In this document: piece after piece, positions 31,860-40,169 of the stretch
How the letters are laid out: every line of letters begins with the position of its first letter
How positions within the stretch are numbered: position 1 is the first letter of the stretch
Origin: an uncultured Acidobacteriota bacterium
Lineage (GTDB): Bacteria; Acidobacteriota; Vicinamibacteria; Vicinamibacterales; CAVVIG01
Assembly (NCBI GenBank): GCA_902825985.1
Contig: CADEDC010000050.1
Location: 1-45,522, forward strand
DNA length: 45,522 bases
Reading direction: 5' to 3'
The notes under the pieces: model-generated
The model's database searches: none
The model's input: the letters and a program-made list of their open reading frames with translations, nothing else
Told to the model about the DNA's origin: nothing
Position numbers and translations under genes: made by a program

Positions 31860-34694
31860 ATGCCGCTCCACTACGAAGTTGCCCGGCGGCCCCCCCACGC
31901 GAGGATTGTGACGCGGGGGGCGGCGACGCCGGATGAGTTCCGTGCGATTGTCCAAGCACTCCTCGCCGACCCGCGGGTGGGTCGCGGGATGCCGGTGCTG
32001 TTCGACGCCCGTGAGAAAGCAGCCGGGTCTGACACGGCCGCGCTGCCCCAGCTCGTGGATGCGTGCGGGGAGCTCATGCCGAGCCATCCGGTCGGCCTCC
32101 TGGTGGCACCTGGCGCGGCATTCGCCGCAGCGCAGCAGCTGCGACAACTGCGGCCGGAACTGCGCCTGTTCACGGCGCCAAGCGCCGCGCTCCGGTGGGT
32201 GGACGGTGGGTCAGACGAGGCCGACGCCGACGGCGGCACGCCGCCGGAGGTGCCGCGCGACGCGGCGGCGCACCGCGATCGACCGTGCACCGTCGAGCCG
32301 CCCTTTTTGCCCCGAGCAGTCCATGTGTCAGGCGCTGCCGAGGAGACGTACCTCCTCGCCCTCCAGCTCGAGGCTGCCGGGCTCGAACTCGCGGTCCTGC
32401 CGGTCGCAACTGCCGCGACGTTTGCCGGCGCCATGGCGTCGGACGTGACACTCGTCATCGCGGATCTGCCTCTGCCGTGGCATGGGGCGGCAGACGATCT
32501 CAGCGTGATCCAGCGGACGCGGCCCGATGTGCCGGTGGTGTTCCGATGGGGCGGTGCCGGCACCTGGAGCGTCGAGGAAGGGGGCGCCCAGCTGGGCCGC
32601 CTGATACGGCAGGCGCTGGCCCTGGCACCTGAGAGCGAGCAGACGCCCGAAGAGCGTCGCCGGGTCCTTCAGGAGGTCGTGCGCTATCAGAGTGCGCACC
32701 TGCGGCTGGGCCGCCTGGACCCGTGGGAGTCCGACGACGCCCTCAGACAGGCGCTCGAGATCATGGCGGACACGGCGCTCGTCGAGCGGGTGGGCGTCTG
32801 GCGCTTGCCGGTCGACAGCGATCGGCTGGAATGCGAGGCGGTGTTCGAGCGGTCCATCCGTCGGCACGGAACGGGCGGGCACCTCGCACTCAATGCCGCC
32901 TATCGTCGCGCGATCGAGGAGGCGACGTTCGTCGCCGCGCACGATGCCGTACGCGACCCGCGCACGAGCGCGTTTGCCAGCGACTATCTGGTTCCGCACG
33001 GGATCTCGTCGATGCTGGACGCGCCGATTCGCTCGCGCGGCCGGGTGGCCGGCATCGTCTGTCTCGAACACGTTGGCCCGCCGCGGCGGTGGAACGTGAT
33101 CGAGCAGTGCGCGGCGGCAGCGTTCGCGGGAGTCGTTGGCCGGATCTTCGATGCCAGGGAACGGCGTCGGATCGACGAAGAGTGGCAGGAGTCCAGGCGG
33201 CTCGACCTCGTCGGTCGGATGGCAGCCGCGGTCGCTCACGATTTCAGCAATCTGGCCACCGTCATCGTCGGTTCGTCCGGGGCGCTGCTCGATGACGCGC
33301 CGCGGGACGACCCGCGTCGCGAAGCGCTCGTGGCCATCCACGATGCCGGGCTGTCGGCCGCGAGCCTCGTCCGCCAGCTGCGTGCGTACACGATGGCGAA
33401 GCGCACCGAGGCGCAGCCGCTCGAGTTGCGACGCGAGCTGCGGGCCCTGCAGCCGCTGGTGCAGCGGCTCCTCGGAACGACGATTCAGCTCGTGGTCGAC
33501 GTCGGCGAACATGACCTGTGGGTGGTCATGGATCCGGCCCAGTTCCAGGCGGTGGTCCTGAACCTGGCGGCGAACGCACGGGACGCTCTGACGCGCGGTG
33601 GCACCTTCGGCCTGCATCTCGACGCACCGTTGCTGCCGTCCGGTGTGCTGCCAGGTGACGCGACCGTGCGCCTGCGGGCCATCGACGACGGCATCGGGAT
33701 TCCGCCGGCAGTGCTGCCGAACATCTTCAAGCCGCTCTTCAGTACCAAGGGAGAGGGGGGAACCGGCCTCGGACTGTCCAACGTGCGGGCGATGGTGCAC
33801 CAGGCAGGCGGCACCGTGTCGGTCGAGAGCACCGCTGGTGCCCGCACCTGTTTCTCGGTGCTGCTCCCACGAACCGTCGCGCCGGCGCCGCCCGCGCCGG
33901 TGGCCATCGCGGGGGGTCTCGTGCCGCCAGCGTCGGTACCGGGCACGGTGTTGATTGTGGATGACGATCCGGCGGTCTGCGGGTTGATGAAGCGCCTGGC
34001 GGTGCGGCTCGGCTGGACCGTCGAGGCCGTGACCTCGCCGAAAGCCGCGATCGACCGCGCGCAGGCGCTGGGGACCGGGCTCGGTTTGATCGTCACGGAC
34101 CTGACCATGCGGGGCATGTCCGGCATCGAGCTGATTCATGCCGTGCGAGGCAGACATCCCGACCTGCCAGCGCTGGTGGTGACCGGGCACGCCGATGTCG
34201 AGGCGCTGTCCGACGGCACCCTGCCGCCGGCCGTCGAAGTGCTCGCCAAGCCATTCGACGCCGCGACGTTCGTCGCCCGGCTGCGTCACATGGTCAGACC
34301 GCAGTCGCCGCCGGTCGTCGAGCCGCCGGTGGCGGCACACGAGGACGTCACGGTCGTGGCCGTCGGCAGGACGGAGGAACTGCGCCAGCTGCTGACCATC
34401 GTCCTGACGACCGCGCGCTACCGTGTTGCCGTGGCCGAGGACAACGAGCGGGCGTGCGCGTTGACCGAGGGGAACCGTGCAGTGTCGGCGGTCGTGCTCG
34501 ACGGTGATCGGCCGGAGCAGCTGGCGGCGATAGTCAGCCGGTTGCGGCGGTTGGAATGGGCGCCTGGCATCGTCCTGGCCGGCGAGGCGCAGGAGATCGA
34601 GGCGGGTGCCGCCGTCGCCGTCCTGCTCAAACCGTTCGCGCCGTCGGAACTGCTCGGGGCGATCCAGGCGGTGTTGCGACTCCGGACTGTCTGA
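31860..34694 (+). CDS. Large hybrid histidine kinase with pseudo-receivers and GAF domain
   Basis: 944 residues, cytoplasmic. Order: an N-terminal SpoIIAA/STAS-like segment (1-110, HYEVARRPPHARIVTRG, VLFDAREKAAG), a receiver-like domain (about 150-260, VIADLPLPWHG), a GAF domain (about 285-435), HisKA with His460 (VAAVAHDFSN-type box AAAVAHDFSNLATVI), GHKL ATPase (LNLAANARDAL, DDGIGIPP, GTGLGLSNV), a true receiver (VLIVDDDPAV, phospho-Asp in IVTDLTMRG, Lys in LAKPF), and a last receiver-like domain lacking the acidic pair (VVAVGRTEE) but keeping LDGDRPE and LLKPF. The N-terminal STAS-like part and the position make a link with the stressosome genes plausible. Confidence 0.85.
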   Translation: MPLHYEVARRPPHARIVTRGAATPDEFRAIVQALLADPRVGRGMPVLFDAREKAAGSDTAALPQLVDACGELMPSHPVGLLVAPGAAFAAAQQLRQLRPELRLFTAPSAALRWVDGGSDEADADGGTPPEVPRDAAAHRDRPCTVEPPFLPRAVHVSGAAEETYLLALQLEAAGLELAVLPVATAATFAGAMASDVTLVIADLPLPWHGAADDLSVIQRTRPDVPVVFRWGGAGTWSVEEGGAQLGRLIRQALALAPESEQTPEERRRVLQEVVRYQSAHLRLGRLDPWESDDALRQALEIMADTALVERVGVWRLPVDSDRLECEAVFERSIRRHGTGGHLALNAAYRRAIEEATFVAAHDAVRDPRTSAFASDYLVPHGISSMLDAPIRSRGRVAGIVCLEHVGPPRRWNVIEQCAAAAFAGVVGRIFDARERRRIDEEWQESRRLDLVGRMAAAVAHDFSNLATVIVGSSGALLDDAPRDDPRREALVAIHDAGLSAASLVRQLRAYTMAKRTEAQPLELRRELRALQPLVQRLLGTTIQLVVDVGEHDLWVVMDPAQFQAVVLNLAANARDALTRGGTFGLHLDAPLLPSGVLPGDATVRLRAIDDGIGIPPAVLPNIFKPLFSTKGEGGTGLGLSNVRAMVHQAGGTVSVESTAGARTCFSVLLPRTVAPAPPAPVAIAGGLVPPASVPGTVLIVDDDPAVCGLMKRLAVRLGWTVEAVTSPKAAIDRAQALGTGLGLIVTDLTMRGMSGIELIHAVRGRHPDLPALVVTGHADVEALSDGTLPPAVEVLAKPFDAATFVARLRHMVRPQSPPVVEPPVAAHEDVTVVAVGRTEELRQLLTIVLTTARYRVAVAEDNERACALTEGNRAVSAVVLDGDRPEQLAAIVSRLRRLEWAPGIVLAGEAQEIEAGAAVAVLLKPFAPSELLGAIQAVLRLRTV

Positions 34695-34701
34695 AGGGCG
34701 A

Positions 34702-34727
34702 CGCCGGCGGGCCGCGACGCGCCGGCG
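34702..34727. terminator. Hairpin between convergent genes
   Basis: CGCCGGCG at 34702-34709 and 34720-34727 pair as an 8-bp stem around a 10-nt loop. It lies between the stop of the 944-residue kinase and the stop of the 48-residue protein on the other strand. No T-tract. Confidence 0.4.
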
Positions 34728-34729
34728 GC

Positions 34730-34876
34730 TCAGTGTCTGCGGACCATGCGCAGCATCTTGACGTTCAGGACGATGAAGCGGATGAACTGCCACGCCAGAT
34801 TGGTCCGCCAGTATTTCGTCCAGCGGGTGGGCACGGGCGGATAGTAGCTCTGCTCGAACGGCTTGCGTATCGCCAT
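34730..34876 (-). CDS. 48-residue protein directly behind sulfide:quinone oxidoreductase
   Basis: A short ORF: MAIRKPFEQSYYPPVPTRW, then TKYWRTNLAWQFIRFIVLNV, then KMLRMVRRH. It has SD AGGTGGG 5 nt before the ATG and starts 9 nt after the sqr stop, so translation right after sqr is very likely. The middle is an amphipathic to hydrophobic helix flanked by Arg/Lys and rich in Trp/Tyr/Phe, as expected for a peripheral membrane anchor. I do not recognise a family. A role as a small subunit or membrane anchor of the quinone reductase is an inference from position. Confidence 0.7.
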   Translation of the reverse strand: MAIRKPFEQSYYPPVPTRWTKYWRTNLAWQFIRFIVLNVKMLRMVRRH

Positions 34877-34885
34877 GGCGCCCAC

Positions 34886-36343
34886 CTATTCGGGAACGGC
34901 GATCCACAGCGGGTTCGCCTTGGCCTTGTACAGGAACGCATAGTGCAGCGCGTGCTTGATCCAGTGGCCGGCCAGGCCGATCTCCCCGGAGGTGTAGCGC
35001 AGATCGCGCCCGGTGTCCGGGTACTTGTTGAAGTCCGGCACAATCGGGAACACGGTCATCGAGACCGCGGTCCCGTGCACGAGGTCGGCTCCGGCCGACG
35101 CGATGCACGCGGCGCCCATATGGGCCATCGACGCCTTGCGCGTCGGCGCCTCTGCCTTGCCGGTCATCATGTCGACGATATTGAGTGCGACATGACGCGC
35201 CATCACGCCTGACGGCATCCCCGTGCGCGGCGGCGTCGGCGAGATCGGCGTGCCCGTGACGCTGGTCATCGGCTTGCTGATGGGATGGGGTGGCGCGAAC
35301 GCGATCCCGACGGCGAAGATGTTCGTGTACCTGGGGCTCTGGTACGTCTCAGGCCAATCCTCCGGTGCCCACGCGTCGAACGCCTTCTTGCGATAGTCGC
35401 CGTCCACGAACATGAACTGGCTGGGCGCGAACAGATCGGCGGTGATGTCGCGGCCATCGCGCTGAAAGGCGCGGAGGCCGACGCCGGTGAACGGCGGCAG
35501 CAGCATCGCGAAGTCATGGGTGATGCTGGCGTTCTCGCCGTCCAGCGTCTCGTAGCTGGTTTCGCCGGGCGCCACCTCGCGGACGTGCGCCCGGGTAATC
35601 CATTCGACGCCGCGTTCCGTGAACAGCGACTCGGTGAAGACACGGCTGTGCGTCACGTAGCCGCCGCGGCGCAGGAACATGCCGCCCATGCCGAAGTCGC
35701 CGAGCTCCGCCTCGTTCGAGATCCACACGAGACGAGCCCTGTCCCGCACGCCCTGCCGCCGCAGCTCGTGCTCCAGATTGAAGAGGTATTCGAACGCTGC
35801 CCCCTGACAGGTGCAGCTGCCGTGACCGGTCCCGATCAGGAACGTCTGCCGGTCGCCGCGCTTCATGCGTTGGATCGACTGCTGCAGCGCCGCCGCGGTC
35901 TGGCTGGCGTGGCCGTAGGTACACACCGAGAGGCTGTGCGCCTCCGGACCGAGGCCTTTGGTTGCGCCGAAGTTCAGCCGCGGGCCTGTCGCGTTGATCA
36001 GGAAGTCATAGTCGAGGTCGGCGGTCTGGCCCTGTCGGTCCGGCGACGTGTACTCGATGGTGACGTGGGGTGCCGGGCGATCGGCCGAGCCGTCCGGATG
36101 CAGGCTCACGGCCCTGGCTTGATGAAACGGGATCCCGAGCTTCTCGTAGACCGGCGCGAGTGGGAACGTCACCTGCTCCGGCTTCATGAACCCGGTTCCC
36201 ACCCAGATGTTGGACGGAATCCAGTTCCACTGGCTGTTGGGCGAGACGACGACCACCTCGTGTGGCGACGGCAGCCTGTGACGCGCGTGCATCGCAGCGG
36301 TGTGGCCGGCGATGCCCGCGCCAAGAATCAAGAGACGACTCAT
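34886..36343 (-). CDS. sqr: Sulfide:quinone oxidoreductase-type flavoprotein
   Basis: 485 residues, two-dinucleotide-binding FAD enzyme. GAGIAGHTAAMHAR is the FAD site (residues 8-21), NATGPRLNF the second FAD contact. Cys177 and Cys179 (GSCTCQGAAFEY) plus Cys413 (GAACIAS) are candidate redox cysteines; most SQRs use two or three. Long loops (SPNSQWNWIPSNIWVGTG, the GDFGMGGMFLRRGGYV block) follow the SQR/FCSD family. It should oxidise sulfide and reduce quinone at the inner membrane. A C-terminal amphipathic region (GEIGLAGHWIKHALHYAFLYKAKANPLW) is the expected membrane contact. Start at ATG 36343, SD AAGGACGG. Operon with the 48-residue protein. Confidence 0.88.
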   Translation of the reverse strand: MSRLLILGAGIAGHTAAMHARHRLPSPHEVVVVSPNSQWNWIPSNIWVGTGFMKPEQVTFPLAPVYEKLGIPFHQARAVSLHPDGSADRPAPHVTIEYTSPDRQGQTADLDYDFLINATGPRLNFGATKGLGPEAHSLSVCTYGHASQTAAALQQSIQRMKRGDRQTFLIGTGHGSCTCQGAAFEYLFNLEHELRRQGVRDRARLVWISNEAELGDFGMGGMFLRRGGYVTHSRVFTESLFTERGVEWITRAHVREVAPGETSYETLDGENASITHDFAMLLPPFTGVGLRAFQRDGRDITADLFAPSQFMFVDGDYRKKAFDAWAPEDWPETYQSPRYTNIFAVGIAFAPPHPISKPMTSVTGTPISPTPPRTGMPSGVMARHVALNIVDMMTGKAEAPTRKASMAHMGAACIASAGADLVHGTAVSMTVFPIVPDFNKYPDTGRDLRYTSGEIGLAGHWIKHALHYAFLYKAKANPLWIAVPE

Positions 36344-36445
36344 GGAACCGTCCTTCTGTACGTGAGATGCGGTTCCGTCCGATTGGTGACGCGCCGCCGA
36401 GCGCCTCTTCGATCGCTTCAATGACGGCTCGTGCAGCGGTCAGCA

Positions 36446-37159
36446 TTACCCGGACTGGTCGGCGCGGTCCGGCTTCGCGGTCGCCCAGCGCCGGCCGATG
36501 CGGCGCGCCTTCAGCCCGTCCAGCGCGCGCCTGGCGACGATGGGGAAGACTCCCAGGAGCGCGAAGGCGAGCAACAACCCGGGCGAGAGCCGCCAGGCGC
36601 CGAGTTGCGTGCCGGCATAGACGAACACCGCCGTGCCGGGCAGCATGCCGAGCTGGCTGACCCAATAGAACGTTCGGGGCGGCAGCGGCGTGAGTGCCAT
36701 CGCCAGGTTGACCAGCCAGAACGGGAAGACCGGCACCAGACGGATCGCAAACAGGTAGAAGGCGCCGTCGCGCTCCACCCCGGCCCGGACGCCGCTGAGC
36801 CGATTCGCGAAGCGCCGCTGCACCCAGTCGTGCGCGATGAAGCGGGCCAGCATGAAGGCCAGCGTCGCGCCAATCGAGGAGGCGAACGACACGAGCAGCA
36901 GCGCCGGCAGAAAGCCGAAGACCGCGCCACCGGCCAGTGTCATGGCCGCCGCACCTGGCAGCGACAGGGCGGTGACGGCGACATACGCGATGAAGTACGC
37001 CGCCGCCGTGCCAGCGGGATGGCGGGTCCGGTAGGCGACGAGCGCACCCCCCCGAGCGATCAACCGGTCGAAGGCCAGCTCGTGGTGGAGGCCGAGCGCG
37101 AAGAACGCGATCGCGAAGCCAAGAACCAGGGCGAGCGCACCGAGGCGGGCCTTGTTCAT
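36446..37159 (-). CDS. TVP38/TMEM64 (DedA-like, VTT domain) membrane protein
   Basis: 237 residues with about six membrane segments. The VTT signature is clear: LSLPGAAAMTLAGGAVFGFLPALLL, SSIGATLAFMLARFIAHDW and VFPFWLVNLAMALTPLPPRTFYWVSQLGMLPGTAVFVYAG. Such proteins are linked to lipid scrambling or small-molecule efflux and are often found next to flavin disulfide reductases and SQR-like genes. It is upstream of sqr (102 nt) on the same strand. Start ATG 37159 with SD GGGAGCGG. Exact function unknown. Confidence 0.87.
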   Translation of the reverse strand: MNKARLGALALVLGFAIAFFALGLHHELAFDRLIARGGALVAYRTRHPAGTAAAYFIAYVAVTALSLPGAAAMTLAGGAVFGFLPALLLVSFASSIGATLAFMLARFIAHDWVQRRFANRLSGVRAGVERDGAFYLFAIRLVPVFPFWLVNLAMALTPLPPRTFYWVSQLGMLPGTAVFVYAGTQLGAWRLSPGLLLAFALLGVFPIVARRALDGLKARRIGRRWATAKPDRADQSG

Positions 37160-37301
37160 CCGCCGCTCCCGGCCGGCCGGGCGGCCGGACCGACGCTGGC
37201 GCCCAGAGGGTCCCGATCGAGCTCGCATCGCCCTGCCATCGCTGTCATCCTAGCAGCAGGACCGAACGGCGTGGGCCGATGCGAACCGGCGCGGCTGCGG
37301 G

Positions 37302-37307
37302 TACCAT
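37302..37307 (+). promoter_or_regulatory. Possible -10 element of the ynj-like operon
   Basis: TACCAT, 5 nt before the GTG start at 37313; weaker match than the other cases in this window. It would give a leaderless transcript. No -35 seen. Confidence 0.3.
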
Positions 37308-37312
37308 GTGGC

Positions 37313-38566
37313 GTGCACATCCGCCAGCCACGTCCGGGCGTCGCCGTCCTGGTTCTCGCGCTGTGCGGCAGCGTGGCGTGTGGCGCGCCGTCGGACGACG
37401 GGACGCCGACGACCGCGGCCGCCGTGGCGGCAGCGCCGTGGGCCGACGTGGTGGCGCGCGCGCGAGGGACGACGGTCATCTGGCGGATGTGGCGCGGCGA
37501 CCCGGCGATCAACCGCTACGTCGACGGCTGGGTCGCGCCCCGCATGCGGTCGCTCTACGGCGTCGAGGTGCGGGCCGTCGAGGGGCAGAGCGCGGAGCTC
37601 GTGAACGCGCTGGTCACCGAGCGTGAAGCCGGCGGCGCCCGCGCCGGCACGACGAGCCTGATGTGGATCAACGGCGAGACCTTCGCGCAGATGCGGTCGG
37701 AACGGCTGCTGTCCGGGCCGTGGGCCGACCGCCTGCCGAACGCTGCGACCATCGACCGGCAGTCGCCGATCATCAGCCGTGATTTCGAACAGCCGACCGA
37801 CGGCTTCGAGTCACCGTGGGGCATGGTGCAGTTCGCCCTGATCTACGATCCGGCACGGACGCCGGCGCCGCCGCACTCGATCCCGGCGCTCGCCGCCTGG
37901 ATTCGGGCCCATCCGGGGCGCTTCACCCACGACCAGCAGTTCACCGGGATGACGTTCCTGAAGACGCTGATGTACGGCCTGACGGGCGGCGTCGAACGGT
38001 TCCAGGGCGGCTTCACCGACCACCGCTATCGCACGGGCCGCGAGCATCTGTTTGCCTGGCTCGCCTCGGTGCGGCCGTCCTTCTGGCGGCAAGGCACGAC
38101 CTATCCACCCGATGTGGCGGCGATGCACCGCCTGTTCGCGAACCGGGAAATCGACTTCACCATGTCGAACAACCAGAACGAGGTCGTGACCAAGGTGCGC
38201 CAGGGAATCCTGCCCGCCGGGTCGCGTGCCGTGCTGCTCGACGAGGGGACGATTGCCAACGCACACTACGTCGGGATTCCGTTCAACGCGCCGAATCCCG
38301 CCGGCGCGATGGTCCTGGCGAACTTCCTGCTGTCGCCCGAGGCACAGGTCGAGAAGCAGCGCGGCGACGTCTGGGGCGACGGTACCGTGCTCGATCCGGC
38401 GTTGCTGCCGGCGCCGTGGCCGGCCCGGTTCGCAGCCGCCGTCGCCGATGCCGCCGCGCTGCCGCACGACGAACTCGCGCGGAAGGCCCGGCCCGAAGTG
38501 CATCCCGACTACCATGCCAGACTGCTCGACGACTGGCGCCACTCGATCCGTCAGAACGCCCCCTGA
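37313..38566 (+). CDS. ABC transporter substrate-binding protein, YnjB-like
   Basis: 417 residues. Short signal with a Cys (GVAVLVLALCGSVACGAP), so secreted or lipid-anchored. The rest is a type-2 periplasmic binding fold of the YnjB (COG4134) kind: TTVIWRMWRGDPAINRYVD, LMWINGETFAQMRSE, DFEQPTDGFESPWGM, RFTHDQQFTGMTFLKTLMYG, FTMSNNQNEVVTKVRQG and VGIPFNAPNPAGAMVLANFLLSPEAQ. YnjB-type proteins resemble thiamine- and polyamine-binding proteins, but their ligand is not known. Start GTG 37313 lies just behind a TACCAT hexamer and has no Shine-Dalgarno. It overlaps the first permease gene by one base (TGATG). Confidence 0.87.
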   Translation: MHIRQPRPGVAVLVLALCGSVACGAPSDDGTPTTAAAVAAAPWADVVARARGTTVIWRMWRGDPAINRYVDGWVAPRMRSLYGVEVRAVEGQSAELVNALVTEREAGGARAGTTSLMWINGETFAQMRSERLLSGPWADRLPNAATIDRQSPIISRDFEQPTDGFESPWGMVQFALIYDPARTPAPPHSIPALAAWIRAHPGRFTHDQQFTGMTFLKTLMYGLTGGVERFQGGFTDHRYRTGREHLFAWLASVRPSFWRQGTTYPPDVAAMHRLFANREIDFTMSNNQNEVVTKVRQGILPAGSRAVLLDEGTIANAHYVGIPFNAPNPAGAMVLANFLLSPEAQVEKQRGDVWGDGTVLDPALLPAPWPARFAAAVADAAALPHDELARKARPEVHPDYHARLLDDWRHSIRQNAP

Positions 38567-39390
38567 TGCGCCGCGCCCTTCCCGCGATGCTGCTGATCAC
38601 GCCGGTGGCCATCGGTGCCGCCTATTCCGCTGCCGCCGCGGTCGGGCTCGCCGGCCCCGGTGCCCGCGGATTCACCCTCCGACCGACGTTGGCGGTGCTG
38701 TCGGCGCCAGCCACCTGGCGCAGCGTCGCCTGGACGGTTGCCGTCGGGTCGGTCGCGACGGCGATCGCCGTCGCCCTCGCCTGCTGTGCGGCGCGCTGGC
38801 TGTTGCGACGGGCGTCGTGGCAGCGGCTCGCCGTCCTGCCGATGGCGGTCCCTCATGTCGCTGCCGCGCTTGCCGCGCTGCTGCTCGTCAGCCAGAGTGG
38901 ACTGCTGTCGCGGCTCGTCTACGCCGCCGGCCTCACCCAGGAGCCGGCCGGCTTTCCGGCGCTGGTCTACGATGCCGCCGGCGTGGGGCTCGTCTTCGCG
39001 TTCGTCTGGAAGGAGTTTCCCTACCTTGTGCTCACGGCGATTGCGGTGCTGGCCACCGGGACGAACGAACTCGAAGAGGTTGCACGCACGCTTGGCGCGA
39101 CTCCCCGCCAGGCGTTCTGGCGGGTCACGTGGCCGTCGCTGTGGCGCGGGATGGCACCCGCCGTGCTAGCGACGTTTGCCTACCTGGTCGGACAGTACGA
39201 GATGCCGGCGCTGTTGGCACCGAGCGATCCGCTCGCCCTGTCGCTGCTGACCTACGAGCGATCGGTCGATCCGGTGCTGGCACGTCGTGCCGAGGCGCAC
39301 GTCCTGGGACTGCTCGCGCTCGTCCTCACGGCCGCGGTGGTCCTCGCCCACGCGCGCTGGTCGTACGGCGGGGAGGAGGGGCGGTCGTGA
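38566..39390 (+). CDS. ABC transporter permease 1 (YnjC N-half-like)
   Basis: 274 residues, about six membrane helices, binding-protein-dependent permease. The EAA loop reads EEVARTLGATPRQAFWRVTWPSL. It matches the first half of the fused E. coli permease YnjC in position; here the two halves are separate genes. Starts at ATG 38566 overlapping the previous stop, ends with a GTGA overlap into permease 2. Confidence 0.87.
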   Translation: MRRALPAMLLITPVAIGAAYSAAAAVGLAGPGARGFTLRPTLAVLSAPATWRSVAWTVAVGSVATAIAVALACCAARWLLRRASWQRLAVLPMAVPHVAAALAALLLVSQSGLLSRLVYAAGLTQEPAGFPALVYDAAGVGLVFAFVWKEFPYLVLTAIAVLATGTNELEEVARTLGATPRQAFWRVTWPSLWRGMAPAVLATFAYLVGQYEMPALLAPSDPLALSLLTYERSVDPVLARRAEAHVLGLLALVLTAAVVLAHARWSYGGEEGRS

Positions 39391-40169
39391 GGCCCCGGTC
39401 ACCGCGCTGGTTCCTGCCGCTGCTGGCCGTATGGATTGCCGCACCGATCCTGATGCTCGGCCTGCGCGCCGTCGCGCGCGGCTGGCCGTTCCCCGGGATC
39501 GTGCCGGTCGGCGGTGTCGACGCCGGTGCGTGGCTCGGCTTCGCCGACGTCCGGCTGCTCTCGGCGCTCGTCATGAGCATGGGACTGGCGCTGATCACCG
39601 GTGCGGCGAGCTGCGGGCTCGGCTTCGGCATCGCTGGGGCCATGGTGGACACGTCCCGCCGTTCCCGTACCCTGGCGATGGCACTGGCGCTGTTCTCGGT
39701 CGTCGCGCCTCCGATCGCGCTGGCCGTCGGTCTGCAGGTGGCGATGGTGGCCCTGCGCCTGAACGGAACCGTCACCGGTGTCTGGCTCGCGCACCTGGTT
39801 CCGGCGACCGGATACCTGACCCTGTTCGCCGCCGGCGTCTTCGGTGCGTTCGACTTCTCGCTGCACGACGAAGCGCGAACGCTTGGCGCGACGCGCTGGC
39901 AGGTGTTCACGCGGGTCACGCTGCCGTTGCTCGGCCCGCGGCTCGCCGAAGGCGTGCTGCTCGGTGGTCTCGTGTCGTGGGGACAGGTGGCGCTCACCGC
40001 GCTGGTCGGTGGTGGCGTCGTCCGCACGCTGCCGGTGGAACTGCTGGCGTTCGTCCGCGCCGGAGACGACCAGTTGGGGGCGGCGGCGGCGCTCGTGCTC
40101 ACGCTTCCACCGGGGCTCGCACTCGGTCTCCTGCATGCGGCGACCCGTCGATCGGGAGCCGCCCTGTGA
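39387..40169 (+). CDS. ABC transporter permease 2 (YnjC C-half-like)
   Basis: 260 residues, about six membrane helices, with an EAA loop DEARTLGATRWQVFTRVTLPLLGP. Heterodimer partner of permease 1 in the inner membrane. GTG 39387 start has SD GGGAGGAGGGG and overlaps the preceding stop; its own stop overlaps the ATPase start as GTGA. Confidence 0.87.
   Translation: MRPRSPRWFLPLLAVWIAAPILMLGLRAVARGWPFPGIVPVGGVDAGAWLGFADVRLLSALVMSMGLALITGAASCGLGFGIAGAMVDTSRRSRTLAMALALFSVVAPPIALAVGLQVAMVALRLNGTVTGVWLAHLVPATGYLTLFAAGVFGAFDFSLHDEARTLGATRWQVFTRVTLPLLGPRLAEGVLLGGLVSWGQVALTALVGGGVVRTLPVELLAFVRAGDDQLGAAAALVLTLPPGLALGLLHAATRRSGAAL

Noticed and set aside
32328-35108. 926-codon open frame on the minus strand
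   Set aside because: It is antisense to the 944-residue kinase and out of frame with sqr. The product is Arg/His-rich without domains, a shadow.
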